Shown here in pieces: positions 1 through 6,569 of a stretch of DNA of 17,890 bases. Under the pieces are notes generated by a model. It was not told the DNA's origin, searched no databases, and saw nothing but the letters and a program-made list of their open reading frames with translations. The first letter of the stretch is position 1. Each line of letters starts with the position of its first letter. Source of the stretch: Euryarchaeota archaeon UBA346 (lineage in GTDB: Archaea; Thermoplasmatota; E2; DHVEG-1); assembly GCA_002496355.1 (NCBI GenBank), contig DAJP01000047.1, positions 1-17,890 on the forward strand, read 5' to 3'. Made by a program: the position numbers and the translations under genes.

Positions 1-35
1 AGGACGACGATTATTATAACATAGAGAGGAAAAAA

Positions 36-842
36 ATGGATAAAAAAATCATCTCGTTAAGTATCTTCTCAGCTGTTGTCATCCTTTTAGCAGGATGTAC
101 TCCTGCTCTTGCGTCCTCAGAAAACAATATGTTTGCTGTGAAAACAGAGCGGATCAACATCGAAGTGAACCATTACTTGGGTCGGCAGACAGAACGTAAC
201 CAACTGACTGTCACGGCAGATGAAGCAGAACAAATCCGATTCTATCTTACTGAATTGTATAACGCACAGCAGCGAAATGATCGTGCAGCGATTGCGACCT
301 ATGAATCATTGTTATATGAAAAAGGTCTCTTTGGGGTACATCATCCACGGTTCTCCTTGGATATCAATGGACGCGCCTTACTGGAAAAGGCAGGGTTCTC
401 CTCGTCGACTCTATCCATGGCTGATGAGAACATCTCCAACAGCATGTGTTATTTCAACGCGATTGGTGAAGGAGCGATGCTTTGGTGGATTGGTCTGGCA
501 TTTGTACAACAACTTATTGATGCAATAAATAATGTGTCAAATCCCATTGGAGCGGTAATCTTATACATTATTTTATTGCCATTTATTGTGTTTACGATGC
601 TCTTTACAGATTTAATTCCGTTACGAATCTTCTCTCCGTCTGGTGTGATAGCACTGAAAAATGGAACGGTATCGGCACGGGGGGCGAATGGCTTTCAAAA
701 ACTTACGGTTGGAGAGGAATCCTACGGGGTAAATCTCAGTGGGTTTACCGGGATTACAATCAATATACCACCAATCAACAATCATAAATCATTTCTTTTT
801 GTGTCGGGGTTCGCTCTGAAAGCAGAAGGCAAATGGGTATAA
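36..842 (+). CDS. Predicted membrane-anchored lipoprotein of unknown function
   Basis: I do not recognise this 268-residue protein. Residues 1-20 form a signal peptide (two lysines, then a hydrophobic stretch) ending in a lipobox LAGC with Cys21 as the probable lipid-attached residue, so export and lipid anchoring are likely. Residues about 35-135 are polar and probably extracellular. A second hydrophobic zone follows: a weaker segment at about 146-165 and a strong one at about 170-196. After it comes a small beta-rich tail with many Gly, Thr and Ile. A lipobox combined with an internal transmembrane helix is uncommon. The start is supported by GAGAGGA about 6-7 bases upstream. It stands alone on the plus strand and converges with the hydrolase gene across a 46-base gap. 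No catalytic motif is visible. Confidence 0.8.
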   Translation: MDKKIISLSIFSAVVILLAGCTPALASSENNMFAVKTERINIEVNHYLGRQTERNQLTVTADEAEQIRFYLTELYNAQQRNDRAAIATYESLLYEKGLFGVHHPRFSLDINGRALLEKAGFSSSTLSMADENISNSMCYFNAIGEGAMLWWIGLAFVQQLIDAINNVSNPIGAVILYIILLPFIVFTMLFTDLIPLRIFSPSGVIALKNGTVSARGANGFQKLTVGEESYGVNLSGFTGITINIPPINNHKSFLFVSGFALKAEGKWV

Positions 843-888
843 TTGCTTCGAATGAGATAACGGAGAGATGCAAAGACACACGAACCGT

Positions 889-2235
889 TTAGTGAGTGGT
901 TATCCAGGAGGTAATATCTAGGATAACTTCTTCAGCGACATGACCTTCAACCAGGTATTCTGTATTGGTCGGTATCCCGGTCCCAGTGATGAACAAATGA
1001 TTCAACGATGGATAGGTCTTCAAAGTCACTAAAGGATCGTTGGAAAAGGTTTCATTCCATCGCACATAATCGACCATCGTCACTTGATAGTCTCGTTCCC
1101 CCTGCAAGATAAAAAGGGGGAGATCCAAAAGCTGTGCGGTGTCCATGGGAGTATATGCTGCAAGATCCACCCAATAGGATTTGGGGACACCAAAAACACT
1201 TTCGGTTTCATTCATGCTTAGATTTTTTACTTTCATCACCTGCTGCTCAAGCTCAGCAAGCTGTGCAGATTGGTTCAGACCACTGATGGCTGTAAGATAT
1301 CGTGCTTGTTCTAGGATAAGATCCTCGAGATGACGAGTCGGTGCTGCTAGGAAGATCAACCCTTTAACCTTGTTATTCTGAAGAGCGATACGGGGAGCAA
1401 GCATCCCTCCCAGACTATGACCAAGAACGAATATCTTTGATGCATCGACGACTGAGGAAGCAGCCAAGAGGTTTATCCCCGCAACCGCATCCGCAATGGT
1501 TTCCGCTTGGACAGTGAAATTGACAAGCTGTGCAAACTCATCAGCATATTGTAAGGTTCGCTTCTCATAGCGTAACACCACAACACCTCTTGAAGCAAGA
1601 CCCCAGGCGATGTCTTTGAATGGTTTATTCGGCCCAATACTTTCATCACGGTCATTTGGTCCTGAACCATGTACAAGAATCACTGCTGGGAACGGACCCG
1701 CTCCATTTGGGATTGTCAATGTGGCAGGTAATTTCCAATGCTCCTCAGCGACAATGCTTACGTTTTGCTCAGTAAAACTTTGAAGATTGGCATAGGATGG
1801 TGGTGTATATTCAAAAGCCGTTTGGGTTGGAACAATAAGGAGAGACAAGATTTTCTCCTGAGGATTGAATGTAATTTTCACATCAAGAACCTGCGTTTTT
1901 GAGAAATTACATGTAACGAACACAACTGAAGAACCTGATTCATTTGTTAATCGAGTGCGTACGATCTTCGTAATGTTCCCATAGGGGGCTACGATTTGTT
2001 CTGTCCAGATGTTAATAAACATTTCTAATGAAAGTTGTGATGTAATCGACGTGTTAAAAAGACTATACACGCTGGAAAGGTTCTGTTCCATCAACAAGGT
2101 GACCACATCTACTGCAACATCCTTCAAGGTCTTCTCTGTTGGTGGCTCTTCTTGTGGTTGGGTACATCCTGATAAGATACTACCGACAAGGAGTAACAAT
2201 ACCGCTAGAGTGATTACTTTCTTCATGAGTCTCAT
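889..2235 (-). CDS. Secreted lipoprotein alpha/beta hydrolase with N-terminal DUF3887-like domain
   Basis: This 448-residue protein is probably an exported serine esterase or acyl-hydrolase of the dienelactone-hydrolase-like group; its substrate is unknown. The signal peptide ends in LSGC with Cys24 as the lipid anchor. Residues about 35-140 resemble the small DUF3887/NTF2-like domain that often precedes such hydrolases. The hydrolase domain shows an oxyanion-loop region HGSGPNDRDES near 189-199, the nucleophile elbow GHSLGG with Ser274, an acid Asp382 in the segment LQGERD, and His413 in SLNH, which together make a complete triad. The start used is the first ATG; a second ATG three codons in (position 2226) would give an equally good signal peptide. 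A TATA-like element lies just upstream on this strand. The gene is divergent from the oxidoreductase operon and shows no clear functional link to it. Confidence 0.88.
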   Translation of the reverse strand: MRLMKKVITLAVLLLLVGSILSGCTQPQEEPPTEKTLKDVAVDVVTLLMEQNLSSVYSLFNTSITSQLSLEMFINIWTEQIVAPYGNITKIVRTRLTNESGSSVVFVTCNFSKTQVLDVKITFNPQEKILSLLIVPTQTAFEYTPPSYANLQSFTEQNVSIVAEEHWKLPATLTIPNGAGPFPAVILVHGSGPNDRDESIGPNKPFKDIAWGLASRGVVVLRYEKRTLQYADEFAQLVNFTVQAETIADAVAGINLLAASSVVDASKIFVLGHSLGGMLAPRIALQNNKVKGLIFLAAPTRHLEDLILEQARYLTAISGLNQSAQLAELEQQVMKVKNLSMNETESVFGVPKSYWVDLAAYTPMDTAQLLDLPLFILQGERDYQVTMVDYVRWNETFSNDPLVTLKTYPSLNHLFITGTGIPTNTEYLVEGHVAEEVILDITSWITTH

Positions 2236-2262
2236 CTTTTTTTATTTCAGTAGATGAAGGCG

Positions 2263-2272
2263 ATATTATAAG
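2263..2272 (-). promoter_or_regulatory. Candidate TATA box for the hydrolase gene
   Basis: Read on the minus strand this is CTTATAATAT, about 28 bases upstream of the first ATG. It would place transcription start near 2240-2245 and give a very short leader. Spacing and composition fit an archaeal TATA element; no experimental support is available. Confidence 0.4.
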
Positions 2273-2308
2273 TTATTCAAAAAATTTTCTATCAAGATAA
2301 AAAAACGT

Positions 2309-2333
2309 ATTCTTTCGTATAATACGAAAGAAT
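2309..2333. promoter_or_regulatory. Perfect 25-bp palindrome in divergent promoter region (operator candidate)
   Basis: The left arm ATTCTTTCGTAT (2309-2320) and right arm ATACGAAAGAAT (2322-2333) are exact reverse complements around a single base at 2321. The core contains a TATA-like GTATAATAC. It lies in the 200-base region between the divergent hydrolase gene and the oxidoreductase-LuxE-LuxC operon, about 74 and 103 bases from their starts. Such symmetry is typical of a dimeric regulator binding site overlapping a promoter. A cruciform or bidirectional terminator is less likely, because no gene ends nearby. Confidence 0.5.
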
Positions 2334-2435
2334 TAGGGACAGAAAGCGATTGTTTTTTTGAAAAGTTGTTAGAAAACATTTAAGAAGGAGGCGGTCTTCA
2401 AGTTTATAGTTCGCAAGAATATTAAGGGGAATAAT

Positions 2436-4376
2436 ATGAAGTTATCTGATGTCTTAGACACGACGAAAAGAGAGCCACATTGCGGGTTATGCAAGATTGA
2501 TTTTCTTGGAACTAATGTCTGTTCCGCTGGGAAAAAACATGGGTTTGTTGCGTACTGGCCAGAAGGCAGGATGGAGCTCGCACGCGCTTTAGCTGAAAAA
2601 GAAGTCGAGCCAACAGCAGCGCTTCGTGATATCGTCAATTCCTGTAACATGTGCGGAATCTGTGATCGACAATGTTACTTTGTGACCCAACGACGACCCA
2701 CCCACGCACAACAGGCATTACAGGATTATCTCAAGACATTACCACCGACTGCATTGAAACCAACACCCGAGGACGATATCGTCAAAGGTCTTCGCGCGAT
2801 TGTTGGTGAGAGTTGGGCGACAAATGACCCTGTCATTATTGCTTCCTATCAACGATCGATCATCAAGCAAAAATCAAAAGGAAAATATTACATCGTCATG
2901 CCGAAAACTACTGATGAGATCGTCGCCATCGTAAACCTTGCAAACACCCATAAAATCCCATATCTCCCTCGAGGGAATGGGACGTTCTTCGGAGTCGCCT
3001 TGCAGACCCTTCTTGCAGAACCAGCAACGATTGAACAAGGCATCATCATCGACATGTGGAGGATGAAAGAGTTAGAAGTTGACCCTGAGTCAATTACTGC
3101 CACCATTGGACCCGGTGTGACATCCTTTGAACTGCAAAAAGCAGCTCATGTGCATAACTTACGAGCCAATGTCGCGGAGGCTGAATCCTGTGTCATTGCG
3201 AACGCCCAGAATCTGGGGATCGTCACCACCTGGAGTAACACCTACGGATGGGGGACAGATAATTTCATCGACGCTGAATTTATTGACTCCACCGGCACCA
3301 TCCAACATCTCAGTGACAAAGAGATTCCGAATCCCTATGCAGCGGAACAAGGTCTTCTCAGTCTCTCTCTGATTCCCTCGGTTATCGTCACAAAACTGAC
3401 CTTGAAACTCCATGAGATACTCCCTGATGAAGAAGCGATTTTCATCCCCTTCAACAACCTCCCCGATGCACTCGATCTCGCCCACGAACTCGCACGACGA
3501 AACATTGGCGTGTCCCTAGCAGTCCTCTCACGAAAATACCTTACTGAATTTATTTCTCCGACTCATGAGATTGCTGAGGATTTCAACTATATCGCAGAGA
3601 AATACCTCAAACTCAACTATATCGTTGATGTCATCTGCGATGCAGCCAGTAAGAAAATCATCGAGGATCTCACCCCGGTTTCATTCGGATCTGAGATGAT
3701 AAAAAGCCTGATTCTTGGCTCATCAAAACTGGCCTCGATGAAAGACAGCAGTCTGCTGAAAATGATTGCTGAGGAGGAAGACCCTCTTAAGGCGGTCTTT
3801 GGTGGCCCGATGCGTAAGCATTTCGAAAAAGGTCTTGCCAACTCCCCAAAGGAGCTGGTGAAGGTCTTCGATGAGGATCTGCGTGATTTCTTTGAAAAAC
3901 TCTACTCTAAACCTGAGTTGACGGACTCAATATGGCTTCATAACTATCGTATCCTCCCCTGCCGGATGGAACGGAAACATATGTGGATGTACCGCGGTGG
4001 GTACATGCCTGGAGACAAGAAAACGATCATGAAGGTCGTGGAGGCTTTAGAAAAACCAGCACAACAGTACGATATCGATGGGGCGTTCGGGTTCCTCAGC
4101 TATCTGGAACGAGGAAAACTCGCACACCTGGAATATGATTATTACTATGACCACACCGACCCTGATGCTCGTAAGCGGGTCAACAAGGCGATCGTAGAGT
4201 CATGGAGGCGACAATTCGCCATCAAGGGGGTCACCCCGCTTGAGTTCATCTGCAGCAAAGGGCTCCATCGGAAAGAACATATTATCTACCCGCTCCTCCC
4301 AGGGTTATCCGAAGAGGAGCTAGGTCATTTCGAGGAATTAATTGAAACTCTCTTCGGAGGTGAAGACACGTGGTAA
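2436..4376 (+). CDS. FAD-binding oxidoreductase (PCMH/GlcD-like) with N-terminal iron-sulfur domain
   Basis: This 646-residue flavoprotein belongs to the FAD-linked oxidase superfamily (glycolate oxidase GlcD, D-lactate dehydrogenase, vanillyl-alcohol oxidase, alkyl-DHAP synthase). The N-terminus carries Cys16, Cys19 and Cys29, then a CxxCxxCxxxC set at Cys70, 73, 76 and 80, which should hold a 4Fe-4S cluster, as in GlpC/HdrC-like domains. The FAD domain follows, with PRGNGTFFG at 178-186, IGPGV at 224-228 and a conserved GIVTTW...YGWGTDN stretch near 261-276. The C-terminal cap contains LEYDYYYDH near 570. No signal peptide is present, so it is probably cytosolic. Start: ATG with AAGGGGA five bases upstream. 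Its stop overlaps the next gene by 7 bases, so it heads the acyl-reduction operon. The substrate is unknown: a 2-hydroxy acid is the default guess, and alkyl-DHAP-synthase-like chemistry is a speculative alternative. The iron-sulfur domain suggests transfer of electrons to a carrier rather than to oxygen. Confidence 0.88.
   Translation: MKLSDVLDTTKREPHCGLCKIDFLGTNVCSAGKKHGFVAYWPEGRMELARALAEKEVEPTAALRDIVNSCNMCGICDRQCYFVTQRRPTHAQQALQDYLKTLPPTALKPTPEDDIVKGLRAIVGESWATNDPVIIASYQRSIIKQKSKGKYYIVMPKTTDEIVAIVNLANTHKIPYLPRGNGTFFGVALQTLLAEPATIEQGIIIDMWRMKELEVDPESITATIGPGVTSFELQKAAHVHNLRANVAEAESCVIANAQNLGIVTTWSNTYGWGTDNFIDAEFIDSTGTIQHLSDKEIPNPYAAEQGLLSLSLIPSVIVTKLTLKLHEILPDEEAIFIPFNNLPDALDLAHELARRNIGVSLAVLSRKYLTEFISPTHEIAEDFNYIAEKYLKLNYIVDVICDAASKKIIEDLTPVSFGSEMIKSLILGSSKLASMKDSSLLKMIAEEEDPLKAVFGGPMRKHFEKGLANSPKELVKVFDEDLRDFFEKLYSKPELTDSIWLHNYRILPCRMERKHMWMYRGGYMPGDKKTIMKVVEALEKPAQQYDIDGAFGFLSYLERGKLAHLEYDYYYDHTDPDARKRVNKAIVESWRRQFAIKGVTPLEFICSKGLHRKEHIIYPLLPGLSEEELGHFEELIETLFGGEDTW
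4356..4363 (+). promoter_or_regulatory. Ribosome binding site GGAGGTGA deciding a GTG start
   Basis: This is a full match to the archaeal anti-Shine-Dalgarno sequence, six bases before the GTG at 4370. It lies inside the end of the oxidoreductase gene and supports the GTG start of the SCP2-like protein. Confidence 0.75.
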
Positions 4377-4777
4377 AATTTCTCTCACAAGAATGGGCTG
4401 AACAAGCCAAGAAAAAAGTCTTAACAGAACTAGATAAGGCAAAAGATTTGAAGAACATGAACGCCTCATTACTCAATGTCGTTCAAAACATCCCCCCGGA
4501 CAACAAAACAATCTACTACTACATTAAATTCACGGGAGGGAATCTGGATGAATTAATCACCAGCACTGACGAGTCCGTAAAGCAGAAACAAGCTGATTTT
4601 ATCGTCGCTGGGGATTACACTACATTCATACAGATAAACAACGGACAGATGAGTTCAGCAATGGCACTGCTGAAGAACCGTGTGAAAATGACGGGAAATA
4701 AAATGAAGGCACTGACGATAACAAAACCTATCGATAACTATAATAATTGCGTCAAAGGTGTTCCAACCGACTATTGA
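4370..4777 (+). CDS. SCP2-like sterol/lipid-carrier domain protein (first copy)
   Basis: This 135-residue soluble protein resembles a stand-alone SCP-2 (sterol carrier protein 2) domain, a fold that binds acyl chains and other lipids in a hydrophobic tunnel. Visible family features are an N-terminal amphipathic helix beginning after FLSQEW, a central sheet with YYYIKFTGGNLDEL, and the typical C-terminal run of a loading/binding helix, ADFIVAGDYTTFIQINNGQMSSAMALLKNRVKMTGNKMKAL. In SCP2 proteins the element ending in ..GKMKLTGDM.K.. is characteristic, and NRVKMTGNKMKAL here matches it well. It begins at GTG behind a perfect ribosome binding site and overlaps the oxidoreductase stop. Lying between the oxidoreductase and LuxE-like genes, it is probably a carrier for a hydrophobic substrate or product of the pathway. 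The ligand is inference. Confidence 0.75.
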   Translation: MVKFLSQEWAEQAKKKVLTELDKAKDLKNMNASLLNVVQNIPPDNKTIYYYIKFTGGNLDELITSTDESVKQKQADFIVAGDYTTFIQINNGQMSSAMALLKNRVKMTGNKMKALTITKPIDNYNNCVKGVPTDY

Positions 4778-4796
4778 GAAAGAGTATGGAGAACCA

Positions 4797-6182
4797 ATGG
4801 TAGCCATGTCAGGTCCAAGGGATGTAGCGGAATGCTTACATAAATTGATACCACCAACGAATCAATGGACACCAGTCGATACCGCGTTACATGCTCCAAA
4901 GACATTTTTCCGGGATTACAAAAAAGCCCAGGATTACATGTTCCCCGCCCTCCGCCATACCTTCAAACATCATTACGACAACAACTTCTTGTACCATCGA
5001 GTCTGTGAAGTCAATGGCGTGACTCCGGATGAGATCGCCTCGAAAAAGGATGTGCAGAAGATACCCTTACTCCCGGATGCGTTTTTCAAGGATTACCCAG
5101 ATGGAAAAGGATTTCTGAACTGGCTGAAAACCATTTTTTCAGGTTCGCTACCCAAACCAATGTTTAAGACCGAGAACCCCTCCCATGATGAGATCATCGA
5201 AGAGTTCAATAAAAAAGGCACCAGTATCATGTTCACTAGCGGGACGAGCGGCCGCTTCAGTTTCATCCCCCGTGACACTCGCTCATGGAACCGGGTGAAG
5301 TACAGCGCGATGAAATCAGTCATCGAGCTGATGGACTACAACCCCACCGACGAGGTCATCCTCTTAATCCCAGATCCGCGACAAACGAATCTGACGATCG
5401 CCAGTCTCTTCGGTATCGCTTATGACCTCTATGATCCGGTGAACGTCCATGTGGCGTTGGACATGAAGATCACAACACAATTCCTGCGGATGCAGCGAGA
5501 TGAGACCATTGGGTTATCAGAGAAATTAAAAGCAAAAGCACTCTCGACAATCAGTCCTCTGGTGCAACGGAACTCCGATATCAAGGTCATCCATTTATTA
5601 GAACAGATTGAAAAAACTGGGAAACGAGTGAACCTCGCGGGTCCCCCATTCTGGCTTGATCGAATATTAGATCGAATGAAAAAAGAAGGAAAATCGGTTC
5701 GTTTGCCGACCAGTCAGATTCTCACCGGTGGCGGATGGAAGGCAGAGGAGAACAAACGCCTCCCTGAGGATTCATTCCGGGAGAAGATAACAGAATTCCT
5801 GGGGATTCCCCAGGAGCGGTACCACGATGTGTACGCGATGTCCGAGTGTAGCTCTGTGTTTCTCAGTTGTGAAGGCCATTACAAACATATCCCGCCTGTC
5901 GTCGTCCCCTTGGTCCTTGATGAAGACCTCAACCAGCTTGAGTATGAGCAGGTCGGACGGTTCGCATTCCTTGATCCATTACCCGACAGCTACCCTGGTT
6001 TCATCATCACCGGGGACCGAGTCAAAATCCTAGAGCATTGCCCGAAATGCCAGCGGGAAGGACCGGTGCTTGATGTCGAAGTCACGCGGATGCCTGGGTT
6101 CGAGGGACGAGGATGTGCAGCAGTCATGGCTGAGCTTATGAAACAGGATGGTGAGGAACATACTTCGTTTCCCGTCGGATGA
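4797..6182 (+). CDS. LuxE-family acyl-protein synthetase / acyl-adenylating enzyme
   Basis: LuxE enzymes use ATP to convert a fatty acid to acyl-AMP, hold the acyl group on a cysteine and pass it to the LuxC reductase. This about 461-residue protein has the LuxE hallmark IPLLPDAFFKDY, the adenylate P-loop TSGTSGRFSF (about residues 147-156 from this start), an A5-type motif VYAMSEC, and the late TGDRVKIL. A cysteine near the C-terminus (GRGC, about residue 440) is placed like the acyl-carrying cysteine of LuxE. An extra CPKC pair is at about 415-418. It is longer than bacterial LuxE (about 370). Start: ATG at 4797 with GGAGA four bases before it; an upstream in-frame GTG at 4758 would overlap the preceding gene and has no good binding site, and ATG 4806 is also possible. 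The gene overlaps the next by 35 bases. Fatty acid is the family default; the true acid is unknown. Orthology to bioluminescence LuxE is not implied. Confidence 0.85.
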   Translation: MVAMSGPRDVAECLHKLIPPTNQWTPVDTALHAPKTFFRDYKKAQDYMFPALRHTFKHHYDNNFLYHRVCEVNGVTPDEIASKKDVQKIPLLPDAFFKDYPDGKGFLNWLKTIFSGSLPKPMFKTENPSHDEIIEEFNKKGTSIMFTSGTSGRFSFIPRDTRSWNRVKYSAMKSVIELMDYNPTDEVILLIPDPRQTNLTIASLFGIAYDLYDPVNVHVALDMKITTQFLRMQRDETIGLSEKLKAKALSTISPLVQRNSDIKVIHLLEQIEKTGKRVNLAGPPFWLDRILDRMKKEGKSVRLPTSQILTGGGWKAEENKRLPEDSFREKITEFLGIPQERYHDVYAMSECSSVFLSCEGHYKHIPPVVVPLVLDEDLNQLEYEQVGRFAFLDPLPDSYPGFIITGDRVKILEHCPKCQREGPVLDVEVTRMPGFEGRGCAAVMAELMKQDGEEHTSFPVG

Positions 6183-6555
6183 ATGGATTAAAACCTTCAA
6201 AGAAGAGCTGAATAAGAACAAGACGTATCAGGAAGTCGCAAAGGACTGGGAAGGAGATTTCCTGTTTGTGATTACTCCTGATGAGGACCTGAAAAAAGAA
6301 ACCGTATTCTATATAGATTTATGGCATGGGAAATGCAGAGACGCGTATCTGGTGAAAGGAGAGAAACAGGCGAAATTTGTGTTCAAAGGCCCCTATTCGA
6401 ACTGGAAGAAAGTCATCCGAAAGGAACTCGACCCAATCAGAGGATTAATCAGAGGAATGTTTACCGTGGATGGTGATTCCCGGGTGATCCTGGACCAGGC
6501 CAAGGCAGCACAAGAGCTAGTGAACATCGCAAGCACGATCCCGGTAGTGTTTTAA
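6148..6555 (+). CDS. SCP2-like sterol/lipid-carrier domain protein (second copy)
   Basis: This is a second 135-residue SCP2-like domain, quite different in sequence from the first copy but with the same layout: RFPSDEWIKTF at the N-terminus, strands around FLFVITPDED and ETVFYIDLWHGKCRDAYLV, then FVFKGPYSNWKKVIRKELDPIRGLIRGMFTVDGD. The last part is the conserved loading element (G.Y..W..V..G..DP...I..G.....GD) of archaeal SCP2 proteins. It probably binds acyl or isoprenoid lipid in the cytosol. The start is uncertain between ATG 6148 and GTG 6151; neither has a strong binding site, and translation is probably coupled to the LuxE gene, whose last 35 bases it overlaps. LuxC follows after 14 bases. 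Two carriers around one adenylating enzyme suggest that substrate and product, or donor and acceptor, are carried separately (inference). Confidence 0.8.
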   Translation: MVRNILRFPSDEWIKTFKEELNKNKTYQEVAKDWEGDFLFVITPDEDLKKETVFYIDLWHGKCRDAYLVKGEKQAKFVFKGPYSNWKKVIRKELDPIRGLIRGMFTVDGDSRVILDQAKAAQELVNIASTIPVVF

Positions 6556-6569
6556 AAAAAGGGGTGACT

